Position numbers and translations under genes: made by a program. From Thelonectria olida (lineage: Eukaryota; Ascomycota; Sordariomycetes; Hypocreales; Nectriaceae): a stretch of DNA of 64,000 nt. Each line of letters begins with the position of its first letter. The first letter of the stretch is position 1. Positions 1 through 9,962 of this stretch are shown one piece after another. The notes beneath the pieces are model-generated. The model was not told where the DNA came from. It saw nothing but the letters and a program-made list of their open reading frames with translations, and searched no databases. The stretch covers positions 124,001 through 188,000 of the forward strand of contig JAGPYM010000012.1 in the NCBI GenBank assembly GCA_020736575.1, read 5' to 3'.

Positions 1-394
1 CACCCCGTCCGAAGCCACCGTGTACCTGTCAAGCATCGACGCCCACATCCTTCGCGACACCGTCATCTACTGTGCCGCCGACCGATACGGCCTCGACGAG
101 CTCAAGCGACTGAGCCTGCGCAAGCAGGGACTGCAAGCCGGCATCGACGTCGGCACCATCCTGCGGTCTGCCCAGTACGCCTACGCCAACACACCCGACT
201 CGGACAGCCGCCTGCGCGCTCACTACCTCGCCCTGATCATCCGCTGCCGCAAGACGTTCAAGCGGAGCGGGACCATGCAGGCTGAGATGGAAGCTGGTGG
301 CAGCAAGCTGTTCTTCGATTTGTTCGTCGCCATGTGCAACCACCTCGACGATGTCATCGACGTTACCAACGCGCGTACGCCAAAGACCGTCTGA
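1..394 (+). CDS. BTB/POZ-type protein, C-terminal part (5' end outside window)
   Basis: The open frame enters from the left edge and stops with TGA at 392-394, so only about the last 130 residues are seen. The text HILRDTVIYCAADRYGLDELK, followed by an Ala-Tyr rich helix and 'TPDSDSRLRAHY', is the usual pattern after the BTB fold in fungal BTB/POZ proteins (helices where the partner cycles through 'aekYg...L'). The BTB core itself lies outside the window, so the family call rests on the C-terminal helices only. Such proteins usually serve as adaptors or are of unknown function. The last exon has no intron in this part. Confidence 0.55.
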   Translation, partial: TPSEATVYLSSIDAHILRDTVIYCAADRYGLDELKRLSLRKQGLQAGIDVGTILRSAQYAYANTPDSDSRLRAHYLALIIRCRKTFKRSGTMQAEMEAGGSKLFFDLFVAMCNHLDDVIDVTNARTPKTV

Positions 395-1650
395 AGGGCT
401 GGAATGCTGCATTTGACAACACTCACAACAAATCTCCGTAAACGCGTGTGAATTTCACAGACGGATCATCATAGCCGGAGTGACGAGTGTTCGGAACGAA
501 ACAAGACACCACCACCAACGAAAAACCAGGAAACTCACAAAAAAAGTGTAGCGATACCACGGGGATAATGGATTCAGCCGGCGTTGGTTTGCTTTTCGTG
601 CTCCCTCATCAGATTGAAGTCCTCCATTTGGGAGTTTGTTTTCACTCCACTTCTCAAGAGGTTGGCCGACCGATTTATTGATGAGTACAAGAGCTGAGAG
701 GATCTAATCCGCCGCATACGAGCCCACCGTCCTCCGCTCCAACTTTTTGTGGTTTCGAGTTGTTTTTCTGGCGATCTTGTACGGTTCTGCCTCGTTTTTT
801 GCAACTTTCTGCTTTGCAACTCTCCGCTTTGATACCCCAAGATCTTTTTGGTTCACGATTTACACAGCAACGGAACATCTTTTTCTACCAATTGGCGTTT
901 TTATTTACAGGGCACTGGATCTTGCTTTGTCTTTATCTGCAACGTTCAAAATGGAGAAAAGTATGGGAAAGGACAGTTATTTTTTCTCTGCTTCACCTGC
1001 GGGCAAAGGACCCAGATTGACAACGACTACCAAACACCTTTGCCCCATCTCAGAAACAGTCTTTTTTTTATTTTTTATCCACGGATGGAATCGTCGGTTT
1101 TTTTGCTCTTCATGAAAGCGGTTGGCGTTGTTTTGATGCATAGACCACTGGGAACGGCAAAAGGGAAACTCTCCATTCGACACACCACACGCAAATGCGT
1201 CAACCTGGGAGGAGGGTAATTTTCACATGACGGTCCACGGGATGGACCTGTGTGCCTCCGACATCCCAGTTGCATGTTGCGGTCAACTCTCACAACACCC
1301 CCCCAAAAAAAGGCAAAACATCACATCTCACTGGTTGACAATCGTTCTGATACTTTATTTTCCTTTGTACCTCTGGAGGAATACCGAACTTGGAGCATGA
1401 TGGACTCTGCATGGTCCCGGGGGCGAAGTTTTTGATTTCGCCGACAATCTTTATGACTTATGATCTTGATGATTTCTGTGTACATAGTACAGCAACAAGG
1501 GTCGCAGCGCGATCCTCCCTGGCGTGAGCTCCGTCAGGGTTGAGGAATTGAGAAATTCGGCCACCTCACAAGGTTGTTCCTGTCTCTTGCATATGAATGT
1601 GTGAATGTATTTGTGCACTTGGTGATGTATTCGTAGTCTATGCGTATTGT
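395..1650. other. Convergent intergenic region, no gene seen
   Basis: The stretch lies between the 3' ends of the BTB gene and the DUF1349 gene. It holds T-rich tracts (around 1060-1080) and a C7A7 run near 1300. Only short frames without family resemblance occur. Confidence 0.6.
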
Positions 1651-2294
1651 TCAGTTGTCCCACTTGACCTCAAAGTTCTCAAAGTGAACCTCCAACTCTC
1701 CGTCAATCTCCTTCCCTGGCCTTGCCGCAGCAGCGTTGACATCCAGCTGCCATCCCTCCCCGTTATCGTAGCCATACACCCAGCAAATCTCCCTCAGCGG
1801 CACCTTCGTCTCACCATCGACGTAATGCACCCACAGACACCGTCCCAGCTCGCCAACTTCTGTCTCGATGTGAATCGTGACAGTCTTGGAGCCTGCCTTG
1901 ATGTCGTCGGCGCCCGTGGGCGGGGTGGCGACGCTCCAGTCGGCCCAGGTGTCGCACGAGACGACGGAGAGGCGGACCGAGTCGTCGAGGCATTCGACGC
2001 CGGCCTTGATCCACTTGCGGGCGCTGGCGGACGGGTTGGTGAGGGTGAGGAGGAGGCCGCCTTGGTCGTATTGCTGGACGTAGGTGGAGGAGAAGGTCAG
2101 GGTGGCCGAGGAAAATTTGTTGAGGGGACCGGAGGAGAGTTTGTGGAAGGGAGCTGGAGTATGTTAGTAGATGATGTGTGAGAGGTGGTTGGGGAGATGA
2201 GGGGAGGTTTACCTGCAAAGACGTCGTGGTGTGGAGGCTTCTTCCAAATGTCGGTACCTGGACCAGCCGGGACTGTGAAGCTTTTGTTCGTCAT
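1651..2294 (-). CDS. DUF1349 / Ree1-like concanavalin A-fold protein
   Basis: Two exons: 2294-2213 and 2153-1651. The intron 2154-2212 has GTAAAC at the donor, a CTAAC branch and CAG at the acceptor. The joined frame gives 194 residues. The text contains FSSTYVQQYDQGGLLL, a Trp-Lys-Gly-type segment 'KWIKAGVE', VSCDTWADWS and 'REICWVYGYDNGEGWQLDV'. This is the DUF1349 family, a beta-sandwich family that includes yeast Ree1 (linked to enolase regulation). The length is normal for the family. No signal peptide is present, so it is probably cytosolic. Biochemical activity is not established for the family. The long plus-strand frame through the second exon is a shadow. Confidence 0.85.
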
Positions 2295-3791
2295 GGTAGT
2301 AGAGTACGTGTTCAATGAAATGAGTATATTATAGGTGATGGTTTGTTTTGACAAAGGAGGAGGTGAAGTTATGTATTCGTACCTCTGGATGTAGCGTGTA
2401 AATCGCGGGGCACCCGCCTGACGTAATGTAGGAGGACCCTTATAAATAGTCCACCCATCTTCACCCCGCCTCAACTCGGCTCAGTTCTGACTTCTTCCAT
2501 CCGCGTTACATTATTAATGAGGGCGTGCGATCAAGGGCTAAACAGCATACGGAAAGAGTTAGGAAAACGGAATGATAGCCACGTTCTGGTCAATCAAGAG
2601 CCCTCAAAGGAAAGAAACAGGGAAAGTCCGAAGTATTTGCGATATATGTGCGGCGGAGGATGGCCCGATAAGCCGACTCGCAGCATGTCGGATGCATCAC
2701 CGCACCAGTGTCCTCAAACATTCACGCTTGGCGTGCACATGTGGCGTGTGAGTTGGACGCTTACTGGAAGCCTCATATACGGTGTGTCTTCAGAGCTCAA
2801 GGCAATGAGTTATGACTCAGAGAGTATGAATGGACAACAAGTCACGTTCAAGTGAGCCTTGGTTGATCCTCACTAACACAACGAAGTGCGTGCCCACCCG
2901 AAGCACGCATGGCGGCATGATGATGTTAGAAAAAAGAGTGTGCACCATGAAGCGAAAGAATAAAACAAAATGAAGTTTCCTCGGGATGTAATAGTTACAT
3001 GTCATCCTACATACAAAGGTTCAGACAACTAGAAAAGTTGGGCTCGAGGTTGACTCTTGTGGATAAGGTATGCATGCTTCCATGACTCCTGGGTGATCAG
3101 AGCCGAAAGCTGCCATGAATGTTGATGGGGAATGGGGGGTATCGGAGCCGGATAAATATCGGAAGAGAAGTTCAATTCTCGTCCCCAACCCCCGAACTCT
3201 GTCGAAAAATGCTTCTTTTTTCTCTTGCACCTTTTGCACAAGGAACTCGTTCAGTATAATTTTGGACCATCGCGTTACCGGCGCTGCTTCTCACATAGAG
3301 CGTTGATATATCTGCTCGTGCGAACCGAATCAATTTCCAAAAAACCAGCCGCTGCCGGTATTCGAACTGCTGATGCCTGCTGCGTGACTCAAGCCAGACT
3401 GGTGCACGGTTTCAGCGAGCCGAAGTCTTTCCCCACTCGACCATCGCCATGCGCCCACAGCCAAAAACCCCCCACCATTGACTCGCTTCACGATTTTCTC
3501 CCACCAATATCTCTCGCCATCTTAGAAACGCGTTTCGCCCTCCATCTCCACCATCTCGTGCCGCGAATATAGATACGGATCTTTCTTCACTTGTTCAATC
3601 TGCCGTTTTGAGAGAGGGCTCGCTCCATTACTTATACGGACCGTTCACCGGTCTGGGGGAGGGGAGAGGATTCCGTCTTGGATCGGAGAGAGAGAGACAA
3701 GACACCAGCCAACATATAAATTCCTTCGAGCTTGACGACTCCCTTCACACCTCTCGCGCGAACCGAAACCAGCAATTGAACCATTCTCACC
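2295..3791. promoter_or_regulatory. Divergent upstream region of the DUF1349 gene and BRF1
   Basis: It contains a TATAAATA string at 2441-2448. An unconvincing 112-residue plus-strand frame starts at ATG 2517, about 70 bases after that string; it matches nothing I know. BRF1's own TATA-like element is listed separately. No tRNA or other gene is supported. Confidence 0.45.
3715..3720 (+). promoter_or_regulatory. TATA-like element upstream of BRF1
   Basis: TATAAA lies 72 bases before the BRF1 start codon, in a short leader that ends with an ACC-ATG start context. Confidence 0.4.
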
Positions 3792-6023
3792 ATGTCTTCG
3801 TTCCTCACGCCGATCAAAACGGGCTCGGGCACCCAGCGAGCCGCCGCAAAGCCCCGATTCGCAAAACCAAATCCCGTCCGAGCCATGCGAGAGCGTGAAG
3901 AACGTCGAGCCGCCCTCGCCGTGCAAGCCCAGAAGTCTCGAACAGCTGCAAACAACCGAAATGCCTCTCTCGCCCAGCCTTCTCGTCCCCAGTGCCCTAA
4001 CAAGGCCTGTCCGAAACCCAATGTCATCGATGGCACGTGTCAAACTTGTGGTCGTATTGCCGATGACAGCAATATTGTGGCCGAAGTGCAATTTGGAGAA
4101 ACGTCCAGTGGTGCTGCCATGGTGCAGGGTTCGTACATCGCTGCTGACCAGGCCGGTGTCCGTAGTATGGGCCCTTCCTTTAGACGAGTGGGTGGTTCGG
4201 AGGACCGAGAGAAGAGCATCAGGGAAGCCAAGAGTTTGATGCAGGGTTATGCGCAGCAGCTCAACGTCAGCGACAGCTTGGTCAATGCCGGTACCCAAGT
4301 CTTCAAGCTTGCCTCGAGCGCCAACTTCGTGCAAGGTCGAACACTGGCCAGCGTTTCTGCTGTATGCCTGTACGCAGCTTGTCGAGCAGAACCACCTTGC
4401 AAGGTCATGTTGATTGACCTTGCCGACTTGGTTCAGCTGAATGTGTTCAAGCTGGGTCGAATCTTCAAGAAGTTGAACGAAGTGGTGCCAATTGGTAACG
4501 ACGGACTGATCCCCGTTTATCCCGAAGATCTCATCTGGCGATTCGCTACGAAAATGGAGTTTCACCAAGACACGGCCAAGGTCGCCGAGGATGCTGTTCG
4601 CCTCGTCAAGCGAATGAGCCGCGATTGGATGGTCATGGGCCGTCGCCCTTCCGGAATTTGCGGTGCCTGCTTGCTCATGGCAGCCCGCATGCACAACTTC
4701 CGAAGAACCGTCCGTGAGGTGGTGTACATTGTCAAAGTCACAAACCACACCATTCAGAGCCGACTTGAAGAGTTCAAAGTGACTGAGTCGAGTCGCATGT
4801 CGGTCGAGGACTTTCTGAAGCAGGACTTTCTGGAGAGTTCGCACGACCCGCCTTCGTTTTACAAACAGTCACAAGAGTACAAACAAAACGCGGACAAGAA
4901 TAAGAAGAGGAAGCGGCCAGCTGCAGACGAAGCAGACGACGGTGCAAATGAAGGCGAGGAATCAAGTTCCACTACACACTCGCACCATCGAGGAGGTGCC
5001 GATCTCACCAAAGCTCCCGTGGTGGAATATCGTCGTGACGACGACGGCTTCATCATTCCACCACTGCCCTCCCAAATCTCAGAAAACCCGTCTCTCGTCA
5101 ACAAACTCAACAACAACATATCGAGCGGAGAAGACGACAACGTGGAGACGCTAGATACTCTCGTGGAGGAGTTTGGAGACGCTTTGGAGGAGGACGGCCA
5201 GATGTCTGGTCAGAAAGGCAAATCAGACAAGTCTCAGTTGCCCATCAACGAGGAGTGGGAACAAGACGAACAAGAACTGGAAGGTGTCATTGAGGAGATC
5301 TTTAACGACCCATTGACATATGAGCACGCCCTTGCTTACTCGAATGCCGAACAACGTGCGCAAATTCACACCGTTTGGGCGTTGCAACAACGTCCCCAGA
5401 AGGAGGTGTCGATGTCTGCCGACGTCACAGAGGATGAATTTGCCGATGACCCCGAGGTCCTCAACTGTTTGCTATCGCCAGAAGAGGCTCAGATTAAGGA
5501 AATGATTTGGGTCAACCAGAACAAGGAGTGGTTACGAAAACACCAAGAGAAAGTTTTTAGGAAAAAGATCGAGGCCGAGCGACCTAAACAGACGCGAAAG
5601 AGGCGCAAGCGAGCCAGGATGGGTGAAGGACAGACAAGTCCTGCCAGCTCTGCCGCTGAAGCTGCCGTCAACGTGGCCAAGGACCGAGCCTGGTCCAAGA
5701 GGATCAACTACGACGCTATCCGCAGCATCTTCGACATGCCCAACGTCGGTGGCCCTGGATCAGAGGCGACGAGTCGGAAGACAAGTCTGGCAGGGAGTAC
5801 ACACGGAGGTGATGATGTGGAGGAGGTACCGGAGGTGAGTGTTGCAGGCGGCGACGGCGACGCGATTGCGGAGGAAGAAGAGGAAGAGGAATTCGACGAG
5901 ACAGAGAACTACGGCGATGGAGAGGAGTTTGGAGGAGGCGGAGGTGAATTCGAGGGTGGCTACGACGACGACGACAATCCCGACATGGATGCCGAGTATG
6001 GTCTGGACGAAGACTTTGCTTGA
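3792..6023 (+). CDS. BRF1: Transcription factor IIIB subunit BRF1
   Basis: An intronless 743-residue protein. BRF1, with TBP and BDP1, forms TFIIIB and recruits RNA polymerase III to tRNA and 5S genes. A TFIIB-type zinc ribbon is visible at residues about 68-86 (Cys 68, 73, 83, 86), followed by the two cyclin-like repeats at about 130-340 (e.g. GRTLASVSAVCLYAACR, 'RRPSGICGACLLMAARMH'). The C-terminal half carries the BRF1-specific TBP-binding block: 'EVLNCLLSPEEAQIKEMIW' then 'NKEWL'. The tail is very acidic. The zinc ribbon is preceded by about 65 basic residues, an extension often seen in filamentous fungi. The start was chosen at the first ATG, 72 bases after a TATA-like element. Confidence 0.96.
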   Translation: MSSFLTPIKTGSGTQRAAAKPRFAKPNPVRAMREREERRAALAVQAQKSRTAANNRNASLAQPSRPQCPNKACPKPNVIDGTCQTCGRIADDSNIVAEVQFGETSSGAAMVQGSYIAADQAGVRSMGPSFRRVGGSEDREKSIREAKSLMQGYAQQLNVSDSLVNAGTQVFKLASSANFVQGRTLASVSAVCLYAACRAEPPCKVMLIDLADLVQLNVFKLGRIFKKLNEVVPIGNDGLIPVYPEDLIWRFATKMEFHQDTAKVAEDAVRLVKRMSRDWMVMGRRPSGICGACLLMAARMHNFRRTVREVVYIVKVTNHTIQSRLEEFKVTESSRMSVEDFLKQDFLESSHDPPSFYKQSQEYKQNADKNKKRKRPAADEADDGANEGEESSSTTHSHHRGGADLTKAPVVEYRRDDDGFIIPPLPSQISENPSLVNKLNNNISSGEDDNVETLDTLVEEFGDALEEDGQMSGQKGKSDKSQLPINEEWEQDEQELEGVIEEIFNDPLTYEHALAYSNAEQRAQIHTVWALQQRPQKEVSMSADVTEDEFADDPEVLNCLLSPEEAQIKEMIWVNQNKEWLRKHQEKVFRKKIEAERPKQTRKRRKRARMGEGQTSPASSAAEAAVNVAKDRAWSKRINYDAIRSIFDMPNVGGPGSEATSRKTSLAGSTHGGDDVEEVPEVSVAGGDGDAIAEEEEEEEFDETENYGDGEEFGGGGGEFEGGYDDDDNPDMDAEYGLDEDFA

Positions 6024-6117
6024 TGGGAGGTAATGTTGCTTTGGGAGGAGAGATACATTGATACCCGCTTTGAAGGATAGATATTTCTTTGTCTACTAGT
6101 CTGATAGACCTTTCAGA

Positions 6118-6148
6118 AGTACGACGCTTCAGTACGACGCTTCAGTAC
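6118..6148. repeat. 13-bp tandem repeat
   Basis: The unit AGTACGACGCTTC occurs twice in tandem (6118-6130, 6131-6143) and is followed by a partial third copy (AGTAC). It lies in the 3' flank of BRF1. Confidence 0.85.
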
Positions 6149-6620
6149 AAATCATGTCTACGGCGATGTGAGTGATGCTACTCGTACTTGGCCGCCGGCG
6201 CAGTGTTGGGGGCACGGCTAGTTTTGTTCCGTCGCCTCTTGACCGAATAATCAGAAATTCGTCTTTGTTCTGCGGATCCGGAGGCGTGTGATGCAGCAGC
6301 GGCATCATCGTGCCGCAAACACGCCGCAAGTCATCATCGGAGCCGCGATCTCGGCCTCTTCGGACTGCATGCCTGAGGTTGGCACACACCTGATTACAAA
6401 TGGGTCGCAGCTTTTAGGTCAATTAAATGCAGCAATGGCGACTCAAGTCGAGTTCTCGCAAGAAAGCGCGCCGCCTACGGGCATTGCACGCGCGCCGGCG
6501 GCCAGAACTGGACGAAAAGACTGCCAGATTCGGAACCTGTGAGGTCGTCGACATGTCAGCAAAAGATGCTGCTTCGAGGAATAGAGATGCGACGTCACCA
6601 AGCATTTTTACATCTTGGAG

Positions 6621-6628
6621 TATATAAA
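6621..6628 (+). promoter_or_regulatory. TATA box of the HD hydrolase gene
   Basis: TATATAAA lies about 100 bases before the ATG at 6728, followed by a CA-rich leader typical of fungal transcripts. Confidence 0.6.
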
Positions 6629-6727
6629 CCAAAGATGGTAAGCGTTTTTAGGATTTAGACATCAACAATCACAACCACAGTCAACTCCATCGACCTCTAA
6701 CATCCTCAAAGCATCTCCTCTTCTAAA

Positions 6728-7518
6728 ATGGCATCCAACGAAGTCACCGAAAACGGCTGGACAGCCGTGCCAGTCGACGCGGGTGCCATCTTCAACGGAC
6801 GGCCGTACATCAATGAACCAAAAGCCATGACGGTCAATGACGTTCATTTCCCCTCCGACGACCCCATCGTCGCTCAAGTACAGGAGTTTGCGAAGAAGCA
6901 TCTCCCGCGACAGACGTACAACCACTCGATGAGGGTGTTTTATTTCTGTAAGCCATACTCAAACCTACGCTTTTAGAGATTGGGCGAGACTAATTGCGCG
7001 TAGGCACCGTCATTGCCAAGCAGCAGTTCCCCGAGCACTACGCCAAACTGTCGCCGTCTACTCTCGCTCTGACATGCCTCTTGCACGACATCGGCACGGC
7101 AAAGGAATACTTCTCGACGACGCGCATGTCGTTTGAGTTTTACGGCGCAATCCAAGCCCTCAACCTTCTGACCTCGCTCGGCTCCTCAAAGGACCAAGCC
7201 GAAGCCGTCGCCGAGACTATCATCCGCCACCAGGACCTCGGCGTTGACGGGACGATCACGTTCCTCGGGCAGGTCATCCAGCTGGCCACTATCTATGACA
7301 ACGTGGGCAACCACCCGCGCGTCGAGGAGTTTGGCAAGGTGGTGCACGAGAAGACGAGGGCGGATGTAAACAGGACGTTTGCGAGGGAGGGTTGGTTGGG
7401 GTGTTTTGCGGAGACGATTCGGGAGGAGAAGAGGATGAAGCCGTGGTGCCATACGACGCATATTCCTGATTTTGAGGATTTGGTCGAGGGGAATGAGTTG
7501 ATGAAGGAGTACGAGTGA
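6728..7518 (+). CDS. Cyanamide hydratase-type HD-domain hydrolase
   Basis: Exons 6728-6947 and 7004-7518, intron 6948-7003 (GTAAGC...TAG), 244 residues. The known fungal cyanamide hydratase is about this size. The HD-domain metal ligands are visible: His in YNHSMRV, the His-Asp pair in '[11 protein letters not shown]', 'RHQD' and a later Asp in 'ATIYDNVGN'. Members hydrate cyanamide to urea (yeast Ddi2/Ddi3, Myrothecium enzyme), or act on related nitriles and isonitriles in the wider family. The protein lacks a targeting signal and is probably cytosolic. The splice restores [13 protein letters not shown] across the junction. The exact substrate cannot be told from sequence. Confidence 0.88.
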
Positions 7519-7980
7519 GGGGAGGACTAGAAGGGGTCGAGGTTCGGGGGGTTGGGGCGGCTTATTTCTCGCATTAGAGCAGTTTACATGTGGAAAATGA
7601 GACATCCTAATTCTTGGACTAAGGCGAGTTCATTTCCATCGTGAAGTTGATGCACACCACTTCACGGCAAGCTGCCCCACGATGAGGTTGTAGAGCCACA
7701 CAGAAGCAACACTTAACCGCGCGCTTCCTTTGACGAAAATAAACCAAGTTTGAAAAAAAAAAAAAAAACTAAAAACTAAAAGAAGGATTTACATGCACAG
7801 GCTGAAGATGAGTGCAACAGAAAATACGGAACGATAAATAGCCGCATGAAAGCTCAGTTTCTACGGGATTCCCTCCATCGCTAGAGACATCAGTCAAGAC
7901 ACTCAGTCTCACTTCCTCTCAAATACTCAAAACCAAAATAATTAAAATAAAGCAACACTTGACTCTTCGAACTTGTCATC
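7519..7980. other. Intergenic region
   Basis: It holds the 3' end of the HD hydrolase gene and an A-homopolymer near 7751-7767. An AT-rich leader ('caaaataattaaaataaag') precedes the next start. No gene is seen. Confidence 0.5.
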
Positions 7981-8493
7981 ATGTCCTTCTCTCAGTATTG
8001 CATCACCCATTCTACAAATATGAACCCACACAACTCGGGACGGGTCTTCTTGAACCAACATGTGGTGGCCCAATGTTACGCTACCTGTCAGCCTCGACGG
8101 AGCTTCAAGGATCATCCTCGCTCAGCGAGACAGATGAAATATGCCATGGCATGTATTCGAAGGAACAGAAGGCGTTTCCGCCGAGAGCGTCAATCGACAG
8201 CTGCAAATCAGATGGTGACGATCTGCCATGTCAACCAAGGTACATTCCACAACCCCAATAACCACATGGCTGGCGGCCAAACTGTCACCTGGTTCCAAGT
8301 TCAACAGGAAGTGGCTTCAGAGGATCAATCCGGGATGGGCATCAGGAACCCTGTATTATCGGAGGCTATAAGTGATGCATTGCGGAATGGTCGATGGATG
8401 GCTTCAGATTGGCATTTCCAGGAGGGACGTTTGGACGCTTTGAGTTTTACGGATGAAGGACCGAGAGGTGAGGAAATGGATTTGTCTATGTAG
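7981..8493 (+). CDS. Hypothetical protein, 170 residues
   Basis: I do not recognise this frame. It is open from an ATG just after an A-rich, leader-like sequence. The protein has an Arg-rich stretch (RRNRRRFRRER) around residues 60-70, several Gln/Asn-rich pieces and an acidic C-terminus, with no signal peptide, membrane segment or known motif. No intron is needed. It stands alone between the HD hydrolase and a methyltransferase on the same strand. It could be a lineage-specific gene or a chance frame. Confidence 0.4.
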   Translation: MSFSQYCITHSTNMNPHNSGRVFLNQHVVAQCYATCQPRRSFKDHPRSARQMKYAMACIRRNRRRFRRERQSTAANQMVTICHVNQGTFHNPNNHMAGGQTVTWFQVQQEVASEDQSGMGIRNPVLSEAISDALRNGRWMASDWHFQEGRLDALSFTDEGPRGEEMDLSM

Positions 8494-8857
8494 TTAAGAA
8501 TTCGATGCTATCTATTTGAGCAAGTAATGCACGGGTTAATTCCGTCTCCATGTATTCAAACCTCTCACCTTCGAGTTGACGAACCATCGAGAATTCTCCA
8601 CACGAAACCCCGCACACGAAAACCGGACCGGACCTCGAATGATGGGGAAACGCTTCCACCTTCACGGGACCGACCGACCGACAGCCGTTCTCCGGGCCGT
8701 CGTGGCGTCTCTAGCGTTACTTGCTGAGCGGGATGAGTAAACGATCCTGGTGACCGAGGTTGTTTACTTGCATCTTCCAACTTGAGATAAGAAACCCGAG
8801 TCAATATCCATCACTCCAGACTCTTTACTTGCGGCCTAATACCCGCAAACAAGCATC
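8494..8857. other. Intergenic region
   Basis: It contains a short GACC microsatellite near 8669-8682 and the upstream region of the methyltransferase. No gene is seen. Confidence 0.5.
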
Positions 8858-9628
8858 ATGTCCCAATCAACACCACCGCCCGTCGCCAATGAAGGCAACA
8901 AGCGCTTCAATGACGAGGCCGCTGCTTGGGATAACAACCCCTTCGTCCACGCCATGAGCCTCAAAGCCTGGGAAGCCATGCAGAAGTTTGTCCCGTCTCT
9001 GTTCAGCGAAGCCTCCAGGAAGCCTGATATTCTTGAAATTGGCTGTGGAACTGGACTGCTCACTCTGCAAGTCGCCCCCGCTGCCAATCAACTGGTGGCC
9101 GTTGACGCCGCCGAGGGCATGATTGAGGTTCTCTCGTCCAAGCTGGACGGGACGGCCCCCGACAACATCACTCCGCTCGCCATTCTTCTACTCGACCCGG
9201 AAGACAAGAACCTTCCAGCAGCGAACAAGGCCAATCCCAACGGCCCGAGACTCAAATTTGACCTGGTCATCTCCCATCTAGTGCTGCACCACATCCCGGA
9301 CATGGAACAAGTCCTGACGACAATGCTGGGATGTTTGAAGGAGGGTGGCATGGTGGCTCTGACGGACTTTGAAGACTTTGGGCCCGAAGCGCGGCGGTTC
9401 CATCCTGAATCCAAGATGGATGGCGTCGAGCGCCATGGGATCCCACGAGAGGAGATGGCCGCGCTGATGGAAAAGGTTGGATTCAAGGATGTGAGGGTTG
9501 AGGTGGCGTGGGAGCACGAGAAGTTGGTAGAGAAGTTTCCTGGAGAGTTTGACGATGGCAAGGCGGCCAAGGGGGAGGGTGAGATGATGAAGTTTTCTTA
9601 TTTGATATGCATGGGCAAGAAGGGATAG
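8858..9628 (+). CDS. SAM-dependent methyltransferase (UbiE/class I type)
   Basis: An intronless protein of 256 residues. Motif I is clear: 'PDILEIGCGTGLLTLQVAP' (residues about 50-70). It is followed by 'LVAVDAAEGMIEVL' (motif II region), 'FDLVISHLVLHHIPDM' (motif IV and post-I helix) and 'CLKEGGMVALTDFED'. This is the class I Rossmann methyltransferase fold of the UbiE/Methyltransf_11 group. The substrate is unknown; such small enzymes in fungi act on quinones, arsenic or small metabolites. It has no signal peptide. It lies just upstream of a second, larger methyltransferase gene on the same strand. Confidence 0.88.
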   Translation: MSQSTPPPVANEGNKRFNDEAAAWDNNPFVHAMSLKAWEAMQKFVPSLFSEASRKPDILEIGCGTGLLTLQVAPAANQLVAVDAAEGMIEVLSSKLDGTAPDNITPLAILLLDPEDKNLPAANKANPNGPRLKFDLVISHLVLHHIPDMEQVLTTMLGCLKEGGMVALTDFEDFGPEARRFHPESKMDGVERHGIPREEMAALMEKVGFKDVRVEVAWEHEKLVEKFPGEFDDGKAAKGEGEMMKFSYLICMGKKG

Positions 9629-9962
9629 ATATTGAAGCCAGATACGGTCTCTTCTATTGACTGGCCCTATACTGAGAAAGCTGTATCCTACTGCAACGGT
9701 GCATATATCAGAAGACGCCATGGGCCGCGGCAAGGGTCTCATGCCCCTGACCGAAATATCATTGGATGTGATGATGTGGCCATCAATCCGTGTCCCCGAC
9801 CCTTGCTCATCACCCCGCATGTTTGTTGTGCGGCTGCCCCCGTATGATTTTCCTCCTCCCTTTATTAACTCACCGCTGCGAACTCATCCTCCGTCCTCTG
9901 GAACACCTCATAGTTTAAGTTAATCGTACCTATCGCGATCGACTGCGGCCCTCTCGTCCGCA
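9629..9962. other. Intergenic region
   Basis: The spacing between the two methyltransferase genes, probably the 3' flank of the first and the promoter of the second. Nothing else is seen. Confidence 0.5.

Larger units (their letters stand above)
6024..6727. other. Intergenic region before the HD hydrolase
   Basis: It contains the BRF1 3' end, a short tandem repeat (6118-6148) and the promoter of the next gene. No gene is seen. Confidence 0.5.

Noticed and set aside
1597..2181. 194-codon plus-strand frame opposite the DUF1349 gene
   Set aside because: It mirrors the real exon and its text is Val/Gly/Asp-biased without motif.
2517..2855. 112-codon plus-strand frame about 70 bases after TATAAATA
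   Set aside because: The start and TATA spacing look acceptable, but the protein has no resemblance to any family and lacks codon bias visible in its neighbours; not enough to call.
3340..3420. Possible tRNA on the minus strand around AGTTCGAATAC
   Set aside because: The G53-C61 pair that every T-arm needs is absent and no cloverleaf can be drawn.
3645..4844. 399-codon open frame antisense to BRF1
   Set aside because: It lies fully opposite a strongly conserved coding region and its translation shows no family pattern; it is a codon-usage shadow.
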